From: Euborellia annulipes
Lineage: Eukaryota; Arthropoda; Insecta; Dermaptera; Anisolabididae
Direction: 5' to 3'
DNA: 64,000 nt
Assembly: GCA_023213315.1 (NCBI GenBank)
Contig: JAKCPI010002008.1
Span: 26,204 to 90,203, forward strand
The notes under the pieces were generated by a model, which did no database searches, was not told where the DNA came from, and worked only from the letters and a program-made list of their open reading frames with translations. This document shows positions 25,601 to 38,302 of this stretch, in pieces; position 1 is the first letter of the stretch, and each line of letters begins with the position of its first letter. The position numbers and the translations under genes are program-made.

Positions 25601-28600
25601 GAATTTGGACTGTCACTTTCGTTCTCGTGTGACGAAACCATAGAGAGTTAATGTATTGATAATCACATGAGTCCTGATGAAGGGAGGCCGTGGAATAAAT
25701 TTGCCCAAAAATACCTTCCTCGTTATCATTTATCGTTCTACCATCTACCATCCAGTGTTGTGTTTATAAATATGACGTTTTTATATTTTCTGATTTCTTT
25801 AAATTGTGGAATAAAAGGACAAAAGCAAACTCTTCTTTTTCCTTTCGGCCATAAAACAATTATTGTACAGGGAGAGTCAAAAGTCACGAAGGGGTGAAGG
25901 TTTGTTTGTTGCTATTGTTTTTGTTTTGAAAAAAGGGGGGTTTTTTCGGGGGGGGGAAAAAAAAAACCCTTAAAAATTGGGATTTTTAATTAATTGGAAT
26001 TGGTTTTTTTGATTCTCAGATTGTTCTTATAAAGGACATCCATGGTAAAAATTCACAGCTGAACAAAGAACACAAATTGTGAAATTTTATTATCAAAATC
26101 AAATGATACAACGAGCTTATCGTCGTCAGAGATTCTCCAAGTGAATCATGGCGAAGAAGAGGACCGTCGCCTTCGAGTTGGGTTTTCCTGGGTCTTCTGC
26201 AATACTCTCGCTTACGCGCTCGTGAACGGTCCTGGAATGAACCCTCGACTTCATCACAAGGGCGGATACAGGGGGGAGGTAAAGGAGGTAATTATCCCCC
26301 CTCCTAGAAACAGCTCTGGATCGCCCTTGCTTCATCGACCGTCTTATCATGGATTCACTTAATTTTGATATTAAAATTTCACAATTTGTGTTCTTTGTTC
26401 AATTGTGTATTTGTCCATAATTCATTGCCAAGATGTCCTTTATAAAGGACCCCTTAAACGGTCAATAATAATGACATTACTTGATCGATCAGAATGACAT
26501 TAATAAGCATGTGATTCTCTTTGACCGTGTAAGGGGCCCTTAAGAAGAATCTGAAAATCAAGTTAAAACAAAATAACTTCAACCCATTCGTGACTTTTGA
26601 CGCCCTCGCTCCTGTACAAGATCAGGGGTGGGACAAAATAATAGGAACACCGGCCATTTGCAATATTTAGTTATTAATAATGTGTTGAGCCTCCTTTTGC
26701 TTGTAGGCATTTTCACAGGTTATTTGGGGGTACTCTAGGACCTATCAAACGTTTTTGACCCCGAGGACCACCTGCTAACTTAGGGGGAGGGGGGGAAAAA
26801 AGGTTCAAAACTTTAGGACTTTTTTCAGTTTTTCGCTTATATCTGCGTAAACTAAGCATATTTTGTACACCTTAGTAAAATACAAAGTTGTAGAGCATTA
26901 AATTTGCTAAAATTTGGTTGATAAAACGAATAGGTAGACCGAGATACGGCCGATCAAAGTTAGACTCGAAATGTAAAACAAATAATGATAAACAAATAAT
27001 CTCGGTTAATATTGGCTCTAGAAATTCGGTGTATCAACCTAATTTTAACATATATAATACTCTACAACTTTGTAATGTATTATGGTACACAAGATCTGCT
27101 TAGTTTACGAGATATAAGCGAAGAACTGAAAAAAGTACACAAATTTTGAGGTTTTTGCACCCCCCCCCTCGCCAAGGTCGCAAACTTGGGATAGACATCC
27201 TAAAGTGCCCCCGAATAACCTGTAAAAATGCCTCCAAGCAAATGGTGGCTCAACACGTTAGGTTTGTTTGTTTCAAGCCCGACGTGGATGTGCACAAGTA
27301 GCCCAAGCCCACATTTCCCCAGATACACGCCTTCCCGCGCCCTTGCTGTGTGAAAACTAAGATAGCCCTCAGGCCCCACTCTTCGATGCTCTTGGGCTGT
27401 TCTGGGGTGTGCTTGGGCTGCCCGAGACCTTACCAGACAAAACCCGACTCGCACATGTTTTCCTTCAAAATTAGCATATGTTCCCGCCTACTTGATCTTA
27501 AGGTAGCAACTCTTCGAAGCGAACATGTGTTCTTCTAAAAAAATGTACCGCGCTAACTTGTCGCTAACTTCAACCTGTAGAAAAACGCCGCCATTTTTTT
27601 ACACATGCTCTGAACCACGTGTAAATTTTGGCGTCCACTGGCACCAAAAGCGAGAAAATCAAACACCTGGAAGCGGGCAAGTGCTTATCAGGCTCCGCCC
27701 ACTTGCTTGAAAGAAACACTAGGGAACTTGCCCTTGGATGCTCAATTTTGAACCAAACACCTGGGAAATTACCCAAGGATAGAATCAAACTAAGAGGAAG
27801 TTGCCCTAACTCCGCCCATTATTTTCTAATCAAACAACCTTTTAAGCACATTTGGGGCAATGGGCATCCAATTACAAATAACGAACAAATCCGGTGTTCC
27901 TATTATTTTGTCCAACCCCTAGTCACATCCGTAAATTGAGTTTTCGACTCTAACGAGCTAATTGAATGGAAAGAAGAAATAAATTTCAATTAAATAGCGA
28001 GATAATCGAATTGAACGCACAGAAGATGATGACCTTTAATGACTTCTAAATGATTTATTTTTGCTAAAATTAGACATGAATCAGTGAAAATGAACCAGCA
28101 ATGTTTTCAACCAAGACGTTGATTCTTTCATTAGGAGATAATGACCTGTAGAGGATGTAGTCGATGAAGGTGCGCATCACAGATTCCGCCGAGCAGTTGC
28201 CGTTGGAGACTCGCAATTGGAGGTTGTAATCCTGGAGGAGTGTGTTGTTATTGTTGACAGCCGTGATGGCCAGTTGAGCTGCTTCGATGATTCGGCCGGC
28301 GTTGATGAATTTCCCCACAGTGCTGTTGCTTAAAGGGAAGATGCCGCCGATGTGCACGACGTTTTTATCCATTTGCGAGGGCAACGTCCACGTTTGCAAG
28401 GTTAATTGGTTTTTCCGCACCCATTCACATGTCGCCGATTCGAGTTGCTCCGATGAGGCCGTGTTATTCCAAATAAGGACCAATTCCTGAAAAAATCAAA
28501 CATTTTTCGAATAATGTCCGTTCTTCCACTAACAGCCAAGGGGAAAATAAAAAGCGATTTATCTGTCGACGTTTCGAGCGCCTTCCTCGGGAGTCAATTC

Positions 28601-31600
28601 TTACAGATGGTAGTAATCAACTGAATAGTGTCCCCACCCTCAATAAGAAACATTTAAGGGGGTTCAGGAGCGACGTTTAAACGTACTTTTAAAAAAAAAC
28701 TAGACTATTATAAGGAATTTTTCAATGCGGTTTTTTTTTAAATGAATTAAATTCATAAGAGATTATTGGGACATCGAGCTATAATTTGTTTAATGACTTA
28801 TTAACAAATTAACGTAATTAATTTTTTTGTTATCAAGCAAATACAAAAAAACAATCTGTCCCAATAATCTTTAATTTTTGTTAAATTTAAAAATGAATTT
28901 ATTGTTATTATTAATCACATATTAATTTAGAAATTTTTAAAATAAGCTTACATGATTTATTTAAAAATCAACTGTCAAATTAGTTCAGCATTCTTGCAAT
29001 AGATGGCAGGCTAGTCTAACATCCAATCTCCTTTTATCCTATATTTATATATTTTTATGCTTTTAAAAATGATACATAATATATAATAACATTTATAAAA
29101 TATTTCATCCTTAAAAGATCAATGAAAATCAACCAAATGCATTAAATTATTAGCTACCATGCTGACATCTCTTGGCAAATTTTCGTAATGGTTGTTTTTT
29201 TTTCTGACTTTTCAAGACACACAACGCCCTCTTTTCAGGAAAAACATGCGTAACTTCTACACTATTGAACCCCATTAAAGCAATCCAACAAGAAAATTGT
29301 CAATTTTCGTTTAAAATACGTCCATCAGGACAATTGTTTATCCTGAGGAAGGACGCGAAACGTATAATTTTTATCTGATTTTATTCCCTGATTTCAATTT
29401 CTGCTTCTCTGATGAATTCGCTTATTTATTTTATTATTCCCAATATGGCGACCTTCATTAGTAAAAAAAAAAAAAAGTTTATCAATTACATCACCTTGAT
29501 GAAGTTTAAATATTGAATAAATTACATTGTCTTTTGCATATTATTTTTGCTTTTTTTTTTTATTAATGAATATAAAATGTGATGATTTCTAGAGTTAGAC
29601 TTGTTCCAACTTACCCGGTATTCTTCTCTGGTGAAGATCACCTTGTGAAGGGCTTCAAATGCTGGACGAGCGATGCCTTTGAGCTTTTTGGAAGCGACTT
29701 TAGCAAGCCGGTGCAAATCGTATGAACAGTTTATTTCCTAAAAGAACGAAAGAAGAAGAGAAAAATTAGAGTTGTGGTGTGCCACACTCAATTACAAGCA
29801 GGGATTCTTTAGACCAGGGACGTCATTTGAGGGGGGGGACATTTGCCCCTCAAGCCTTTGGAAGAAAATAGTCAAATCTGAGCTGAGCTCCTACATACAA
29901 ACTCACACTATCATCATACTAGTATACACTGAGGAGCAAAAGAGTGCAACACTTTGTTTCTTCTTAAAAACACTTGTTCTAATCTATCTTAATGATACTG
30001 TCAGTGGCGTAACGTATTTTAGCTGCCCCCCCCCCCCGGGCAAAAAATGTGTCTTGAATATTGTTCCCACCTTTGGCGAGGGGCGTCGAAAGACGCTCTC
30101 TCCTCCTTGGAAGCCATACAGAGGCGTGCAATTAGACTGATAGGTGATTCTACCCTTACTGCATCCCTACAGTCACTAGATCATAGAAGAAGAGTATCTG
30201 CACTATCTCTCTTCTACAGGTATTACCATGGTCAATGCTCTGCCGAATTAAAATCAATTATCCCACCCAATGCAACATATTCACGGAACACAAGAGAGGC
30301 ATCTTCCCAGCATCCCTATGCTGTTCAGATCACGACTAACAGAACAAAACAATTTCATTCTTCCTTTGTCCCCATGACCTCCCGTGATTGGAACAAGCTC
30401 CCTGCGTCTATCTTCCCCAAAACCTACAATCTTCAGACTTTCAAGTCTAACCTCAACAGGCATCTTCTCAGTTCCCGCAGTTGAGTCTCCCCTTTATGCT
30501 TCTCCTTTTGTTTTTATTTTCTTCCTGGCTGCATGTGACTATTGGTCATTATAGGTCTTCGGACCTTATGCACCCATTCCAAAAAAAAAAAAAAAAAAAA
30601 AATGAAATGACGTCCCTGCTTTAGACAGAAAATCTTGTGTATGTAAGCGACAACATTTATTCAATAATATTACAGAGGAGCAAAAAAAAAGTCTTCTGTG
30701 GAATAAATAGTTTTTACCCAGTTGCGAGGATACAGCCAAGGAGGCTGAAACCAGAGACGTTTCAAGACTCATATCTTCTATTGTTTTTAACTTTCTCTTA
30801 CCTATATATATATATATTGGAGAGAGAGAGAGAGAAAGTATTGGATTGGATGTCGAGATTTTGATGGATATAACTTTTGAGTCCCCTGAATCCAAAAAAA
30901 AGTGGTTTCCGCGACATGGTCTGTCTATGTTCAATTTTAAAGATGAAAGAATTGAGCTAGGAGGCTGAAATTTTATATTTAAGTTAGGCACCCCCATGGG
31001 ACGTGACACGAAGCTTTTGAACAAAATCGGCCAATAAGTACTAGTACTTTACTGATGTACTTTTTCAGTTTTTTTCGATTTTCTCAAAATTCGCTTCAAC
31101 GATTTTGATTGAAATTCAAAAATCAATTATTTTTTAGATGCTCTTTAAAATGTATATCAATGAAATTTTTCGTGGGAATTGTTTGAAGTACAATTTACTA
31201 ATGTGGAAGCATTCATAGCTGAGCGCCATCCATGAATCGCGTGGTCAAGTTTGGAACTTAAATGCTAAGGGCAACTAAATATATCTGGACACAAAAAATC
31301 TGGTGTGATAGCACGGTGAACAACTTTCCCTTACCGAATGGTAAGAGGTAAGTTGTCAGATATACCAGATTTTTTATTAATAGGAATTGACCTTCTATTT
31401 GCCCGATTCTATGTCAAAAATCATTTTGGGCAAGATCTGAACGTTTTATTTTCTTGTTTTGCCAAATTATTTGTAAAATTGGTGTTTTCTAAGGACCTCT
31501 TATCTACGGTATGTAATTAGTGCGTTTAGAATTCCCTGAAATTTTGTGTACCTCTTTGTCCTTATCCCTAGTAACATGCCTGTATGTTTCAGGCCTGATG

Positions 31601-34600
31601 ATGGTTCTTTTAGGACCGAAACCGTGAGAATGTGCACACGAAGGTTTTGAAATTCCTATTTAATAATGTACAAACTTTGTTTAAATACCGAGAACTCCAT
31701 CTTACGAATTTAAAAGAAGGAAACTTGCAAATATTTTTTTTTTTTTTTTTAACACTCACACTTTTTTCTCAGGTTAGCACGCGGGTTAGCGTAGGGGTTA
31801 CTACACCAAGCCCTGAGGGCACTTCCAAATATTAAAATTGATATTTCTCTTTCGTCTCTTTTATAATTATATAACGATTAATGAGCGGGAAAGTTTTGCA
31901 ACTTGCCTATTTTTTTTTTTTTTTTTTTCATTGAATCTTGAGTGTTAAATAAATATTATATTGGAAATTTGAATAATAAGATAATTTGTCCTTGGTTCGT
32001 AATTCTAAGAGAATCTTTGTCTTTTGAAGATGAAGCGAAGGGTCGTGCGCAGTGCATCGCATCGCATTGCAATTAAATAAACAGAGACCTCCAAATTGCA
32101 TAAAGAAGTCAACTACCGACATTCTCTATACCAGCGGTTCACAACCCGTGGGCCGCGGACGTCTAAGAAAAGATAAAAATTATATATATTTATATAAAAT
32201 TATGTAGGCTAGGGTGGCGCAAAAAAAAAAAAAAAAAAAACAACTAATCAAGTCTCGTATGAAAATATGTTAGTTTCTCATGTTTTAAGAGACCTCTCCA
32301 AAAGATGAGCTCAAAATTTTTTATTTTTTTTCTCGTTACGGTAGAATTTTATAGAAGAAAAGAAAATACTTTTCTCAAATTTTCAACTTGAAATATTAAT
32401 TTTTAAAGGTCGTTCAAATTTTTTTTTTAAATTTGTCAGTGCATTTCTTTCTGTTTTCGAGCGACCTTTAAATATTCATATCAAAGATTGAATACATTTT
32501 TTTCTTTTAGTTAGTAAGATAATCGACAAAAATACACCACGATATGAACAAAAAATCAAACAAAATACTGAAAATATATCATCTATATATAATTTTTAAT
32601 AACTTGCTATTTTGTAAATTAAGGTTACAGGTACGATTGATTATGTTTTCTCAAATATCTTATTAATTAAAAGAAAAAAATGTATTAAAACTTTAATATA
32701 AATATTTAAAGGTCGCTCGAAAACATCGAAACCAATGCACTGACCAATTAAAAAAATTTTGAGCTGTCTTTAAAAATTAATATTTTAAGTTGAAAATTAG
32801 AGAAAAGTATTTTCTTTTCGTCTATAAAATTCCAACGTGACGAGAAAAAAAAAAACAATTTTCGATTTTTGACGAATTTGGATATCTTTAAAAATTTTGA
32901 GCGTCCCTTAAAAAATATTTTTTCATCTTCTTATCTTTGGAGAGGACTCTTAAAACATGATAAACTAACATACAATATTTTCATATGAGGCTCGAAAAAA
33001 AAATTAGTCGGCTTTTTTGCGCCACCCTAATACACACTGGGCCTCAGAGGTTTTTTTTTTACGGAAAAAGTGGGCCGCGCATCAAAAAAGGTTGGGAACC
33101 ACTGCTCTATACCATCCCTTCCTTGTAATCATCAGACATCAGGCGTTTCTATGGGAGGGGGGCTATGGCCTCCTTAACTTACACTTTTTTGATTTTGAAA
33201 ATTTTTTTTTTTTTAATACTTTCATCATATTATAATCAAATAATCTACAAAATACAAATTTAAAGTTTTTCTCAAAAGTTAACATTTGGCTATTATCACT
33301 CATATCTTCAATTTAATGAGAGTCGCAGTTGAGAGGAAAAATCATCATTTGCATAGGAAATTGAAAAGGGAAGAAGTGTTTATGAATGAAAATATGAATA
33401 TGAATAGAAAAGGTCATTTAACTATTAATTAACTACGCACAAGCAATCATTGTTTGTTCTTCGATTTGTGTCTCTTGTCGAGGGTTGCCTAGGCGGCGAG
33501 GCGAATCGCCCGATCAAGAATTTCTTCTCAAAGTAATCGGGTCTAATTTTCAACTACGCGTCTATATTTTATTTTAATAGCGCTCTTGACCCTGAAGTCA
33601 ATTTTTGTAGTTGGAATTTTATATCCGATTGTTTTCAATTCATTCATTCGCTCCTATTAAATAAAGAGACGGAACCTAATAAATAATCTGGGCTGGCTAT
33701 GTCCATTCTATTACGCCTAGAATAAGAGAGCTTTGCAAAAATATACCTTATCCTTTATATGGGGCATTCCACGCCATCTCGACCACTTTTGAACCCGACC
33801 ATTTTTGATTGAGCTGAAACTTTGTCATCTTTTTGTACCCTATTGAAAACGTGCCCTGAGAATTTTTTCAAATTTTTTGACCCAGCCAAAAAAAAGTTAG
33901 AGCATTTTCTAAAAACATCGACTTTTTTTCTAAATAACCGTAAAATTGACAAAAATTAACTTATCGGGACGTTTTTTTTTTAAATTTTTGTCTTTAAATG
34001 TACTTTTCAGAAATAAATATGACAAAATATTACAGATTCATCTTGAACGTTTTTTTTGACATTATCGGAAAAAAACACAAAAATTTCGAGATGAATGACT
34101 CTATGGTTTTTTTTTTTATAAAAAACTTTGAAATTTTGTACAAATTCTCTGAAATTTTCAGAGTGGGATTATTTCGCATTCTATTTTTTTTTCTCAGCTT
34201 ATTTATCATGACGGTGCTCTTAAATTATTCCAGGACTGTCCGAGATTCTAGAAGATTGAAGAAAAATAATAATAGTTAGAGTTGCTGGTCGATTCCCGTC
34301 CCAAGCGAGAAAAATGTATTTCTTTTGAATTGACTACAAATCATTAGAAATAAATAGAGTTGGGGCCTTAGATGCCGAAAAAGACCTTAAAAAAGTGCAA
34401 TAAAATAAAACTCTATTTTTTCAATTGTTTAAATAATTTCCATGTTCTTGATTTAGTAGAATTTGAATAATCTTTTACAATAAGACAATCATTTATACCT
34501 GGCATAACAGAATGCACTTTTTGAGACGCGATGATAGGTTTAGATTTTGAAAATCGATTTGAAAAATTTTCTCGATTTTCATCACCTCTAACTATTATTA

Positions 34601-37600
34601 TTATTTTTTTTTTTTTTAATTTTCTTGAATCTCAAGGGCGGATACAAGGGGGGGGTAAAGGGGGTAATTACTCCCCCCCCGAGATTCGAAAAAATACCTT
34701 TTTTTCACAAAAAAATTTATTTTTAATGTAAAATTTTTAAAATTAATACTTACAAATTTGATGTGTATATATATTCTGGCAAACAAGTACAGAATGCGCT
34801 TTTAAATTACCGAAATTTAAAAAAATAGTGTGTGAGTCACACCAGATTACCCCTCTCCCCCCCCCCGAGAAACACCTCTGGATCCGCCCTTGATCTCGGT
34901 CAATCCTGGAAGAATTTAAGAGCACCGTCATGATAAATAAGCTGAGAGAAAAAAAAAAATTCCCCAAAAAAAAAAAGTGTCATTCATCTCGAAATTTTTG
35001 TGTTTTTTTCCGATAATGTCAAAAAAAACGTTCAAGATGAATCTGTAATATTTTGTCATATTTATTTCTGAAAAGTACATTTAAAGACAAAAATTAAAAA
35101 AAAAACGTCCCGATAAGTTAATTTTTGTCAATTTTACGGTTATTTAGAAAAAAAAGTCGATGTTTTTAGAAAATGCAATAACTTTTTTTTTGGCTGGGTC
35201 GAAAAATCTGAAAAAATTCTAAGATACGTTTTGAATAGGGTACAAAAAGATGACAAAGTTTGAGCCAAATCAAAAATGCTCGAGTTGGCCTGGAATGCCC
35301 CATATATAATAACTCGCTAATGTCCGTATTGACTAAATGTAAACGCTTTGGCTTTAAAGGTTTTGCTTACAGAATAGCAATTTGTGTCAAGGAAGTGTTA
35401 AAATGAATTAACGTTTACAGATGTTAAAAGTTAACGTTTTTATTTAGAGAATAGACCGGAATTTGTTTTTAAATTTCATCTTTGTTTCGAAACCAGTTCA
35501 ACATTTTCGAGATAATGATTTCAAATGAAAAATGATCGTCGTTAGAAGCCCCCCCCCTGATTAGGGGCTTTTCACTCCTGCCTCGTCGTTCCACACGTAA
35601 TTTCAAACGCCTTCACCACTTCAGAGAGGGCTGAGATCTTTTCAATTTCTTTTTCTAAAGTCGTTCCGTTCCATGAATCAAAGCATGCAAAATCCTAACA
35701 TGATTTATTATAATGAGCTGCCAGATGCAAATCGCCATGAAATAGGATGTTTAGAACCATCCTTTTTGTTTTTGTTTATTGTCATTTTCCTTTAATTGAT
35801 TGGCACCTGTTGTTGTTGTGTTTGATTACTGCAAGTTAGGCAACCCAAATAACCACTTCACAATTGTGGGGAGGGGGGATCTCCCCCTCCTTTGTCTGTA
35901 TAGGATACAGATAACCAAAGGCTCGATGTGCAAAGTGATTTTTTTGCGAAAAGATAGAGAGGGCACTAATTGAATTGTTTTGATAATTTCTTTGAAATTG
36001 ATTATTCCTTAAAGGATTCTCAGAATAAATACTTTCTCGTTAAATAATTGACGCACTACAAAAAAAAATATTTGTTTTTTATATAAGTAAAATACCAAAA
36101 TAATATTTGGTCAAGCCAATTTGAAAAATATTAAAATGGATTTCGAAAAAAAATTATAAACTGTGAAAGGCTTAATCTCGGTCTACAGGGACAGTTCGAG
36201 TATCATATTGTAGCAAATTTAGTCTACTTTAAAAACGTTCTAAGAAGGTTTTTTCAAAACCTAGTCCTTTAGGGTTATAATTAGAGACCGGATTTTAAGC
36301 AAATGCTTATTGCTGAATTTTTATAAGCAGCCATTAGATATTTAATTTCTATACGAATTAGGAAAACTAAGTGCATTGAGATTACATTTTTTATGCTTTT
36401 TTTGCTTTTTTTGAGTTTTCATGCTTTTTTTCCCTTTCGTGCTTATTTGAACTTATTTTACGAATATTTATAAATTTTTTTTTTTTTTTATTAAAAAAAT
36501 TTTTTCCCATTCACACCCGCATACACCAGGGACGTATATAGGGGGGGGGGGGCCGCCCCTCCCCAGAAAAAAAAAAAAAAAAAATTTCCAAAAATCCCGC
36601 AGTGTGAAAAAAATATAGCCCTGTAAAAAAATTTTTTTCAGCAGGGTGAAAAAATTTGGTTTCGCAAAAAAAAATTTTCGCAGGGCGGGGCGGAATAAAT
36701 TTAGTTTCTTTAAAAAAAAATTTGTACACGCCATTGGTATGAGTAAAATTGCTTATTAGATGCTTTTTTTCAACTTATATGCTTATTTAACAACTTTTTA
36801 TTCAAGTTTTTTATGCTTTTTTAAGCACTTTTTTTCCCATTTTTTTATGCTTTTGTCCGGTCTCTAGTTATAATCGTCAAAATTAAAAAAAAAACATTTT
36901 TTTTGATTTTTGACAAAGTTGCGTTCGGCGCTCGAGGTCATAAACATGGATTATTCATTATGCCAAGATCATAAACAAGTCTGCAAAAATCAGAACTACC
37001 GGACTATCCCTTACCTTCAGGTGACAAAGTTACTGGACTAAAACTCAAAAAATCAATTATTTTTTAGATGCTCTTTGAATTGTATATTCTCATTTTGCCA
37101 TTGGAATTGTTTGAAGCACACTTCATAGAAAAGATAGGAGAAATGGTAATAAAAATATTTCTGAATTGCACATCTTGCATTCTAATATATCGACGGAAAC
37201 TATAAATATGTCTCGACATGGCGGATGACAGCCCCTTTTGAAAGGGAGGGTCTGCCGCAGGCGAGGCTAAACGCAAAGCCCCCGTCACTCATTGATAAAT
37301 TACGGTATTTAATTCATTAGAGCAATTTCCCTTTTCTTTTACTTTGGGCAAATTTCCAAGAGCTTTTATAAAAGACAAATAGATTTAGGCAAGTGTTTGA
37401 ACAAAGCTTGGCAAGGCAAAGTAATTTATCTCTTTGATGCCATGTAGAATTGGCAAAATAATAAAATTCTGCAGAAGAGTTAGATTAGAGTAAAAAACGT
37501 TTAGAATATTTTCCTTTCACACACTTTACCTGCTCATGTGTGTGTTTGCCCCTATTTCATGCACACATTTCTCTTACCTTCGGTAATTGAAAGTTACTGT

Positions 37601-38265
37601 AAAATTTATAAACATGGGAAAATTTTGTTGCCGCCATGGCAAACATTTCTTCTATAGGAGATATATGTAGTACAATAATAAAGTGTGCTTCAAACAATTT
37701 TCAGGGCAAAATGAGAATATACATTTAAAAGAGAATTTAAAAAATAATTGATTTTTGAATTTTAATCAAAATCTTGTGGATCGAATTTTGAGAAAATCGA
37801 AAAACTGAAAAAGTTCATCAGTAAAGTACTAGTACCCTTTGGCCAATTTTGTTCAAAAGCTTCGTGTCACGTGTCTAACTTAAATTTAAAATTTCAACCT
37901 CATAGATCAATTCCTTCATGCTCTAAATTGAACACACAGAAACCATTTTGAGCGACTGTCTTTTTTGGACCTCAAAACGTGTATTTCCATCAAAATCTCG
38001 AACAAACATGAATCCAATATTTCCTCTCTCTTATAGTTAAGAGTCAATTTCCATAAATAGTTTGTTTTTTTTAATATGATTAGAAAATCTTCACATTAGT
38101 TGGTCTTGATAGGATCAGGAAAGAAACACTTTGCTTATTCTTAAAATAAAAAAGAAAAAAAATAAATATTTAAATGTATTATTATATAAGAAGACGAGTG
38201 GAGAGGGCGCCATGTTAAGCGCTAAGCGCTAAGCGCCTGCGGTGACTCATTCGAAAACAAATTGC

Positions 38266-38302
<37 letters not shown>

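Noticed and set aside
26623..27920. Active Tc1 transposase gene
   Set aside because: No frame with DDE-type motifs; only short frames interrupted by stops.
27200..27939. Overlapping frames of 60-100 codons
   Set aside because: They lie inside the degenerate Tc1-size element, with no similarity I recognise and no splice support.
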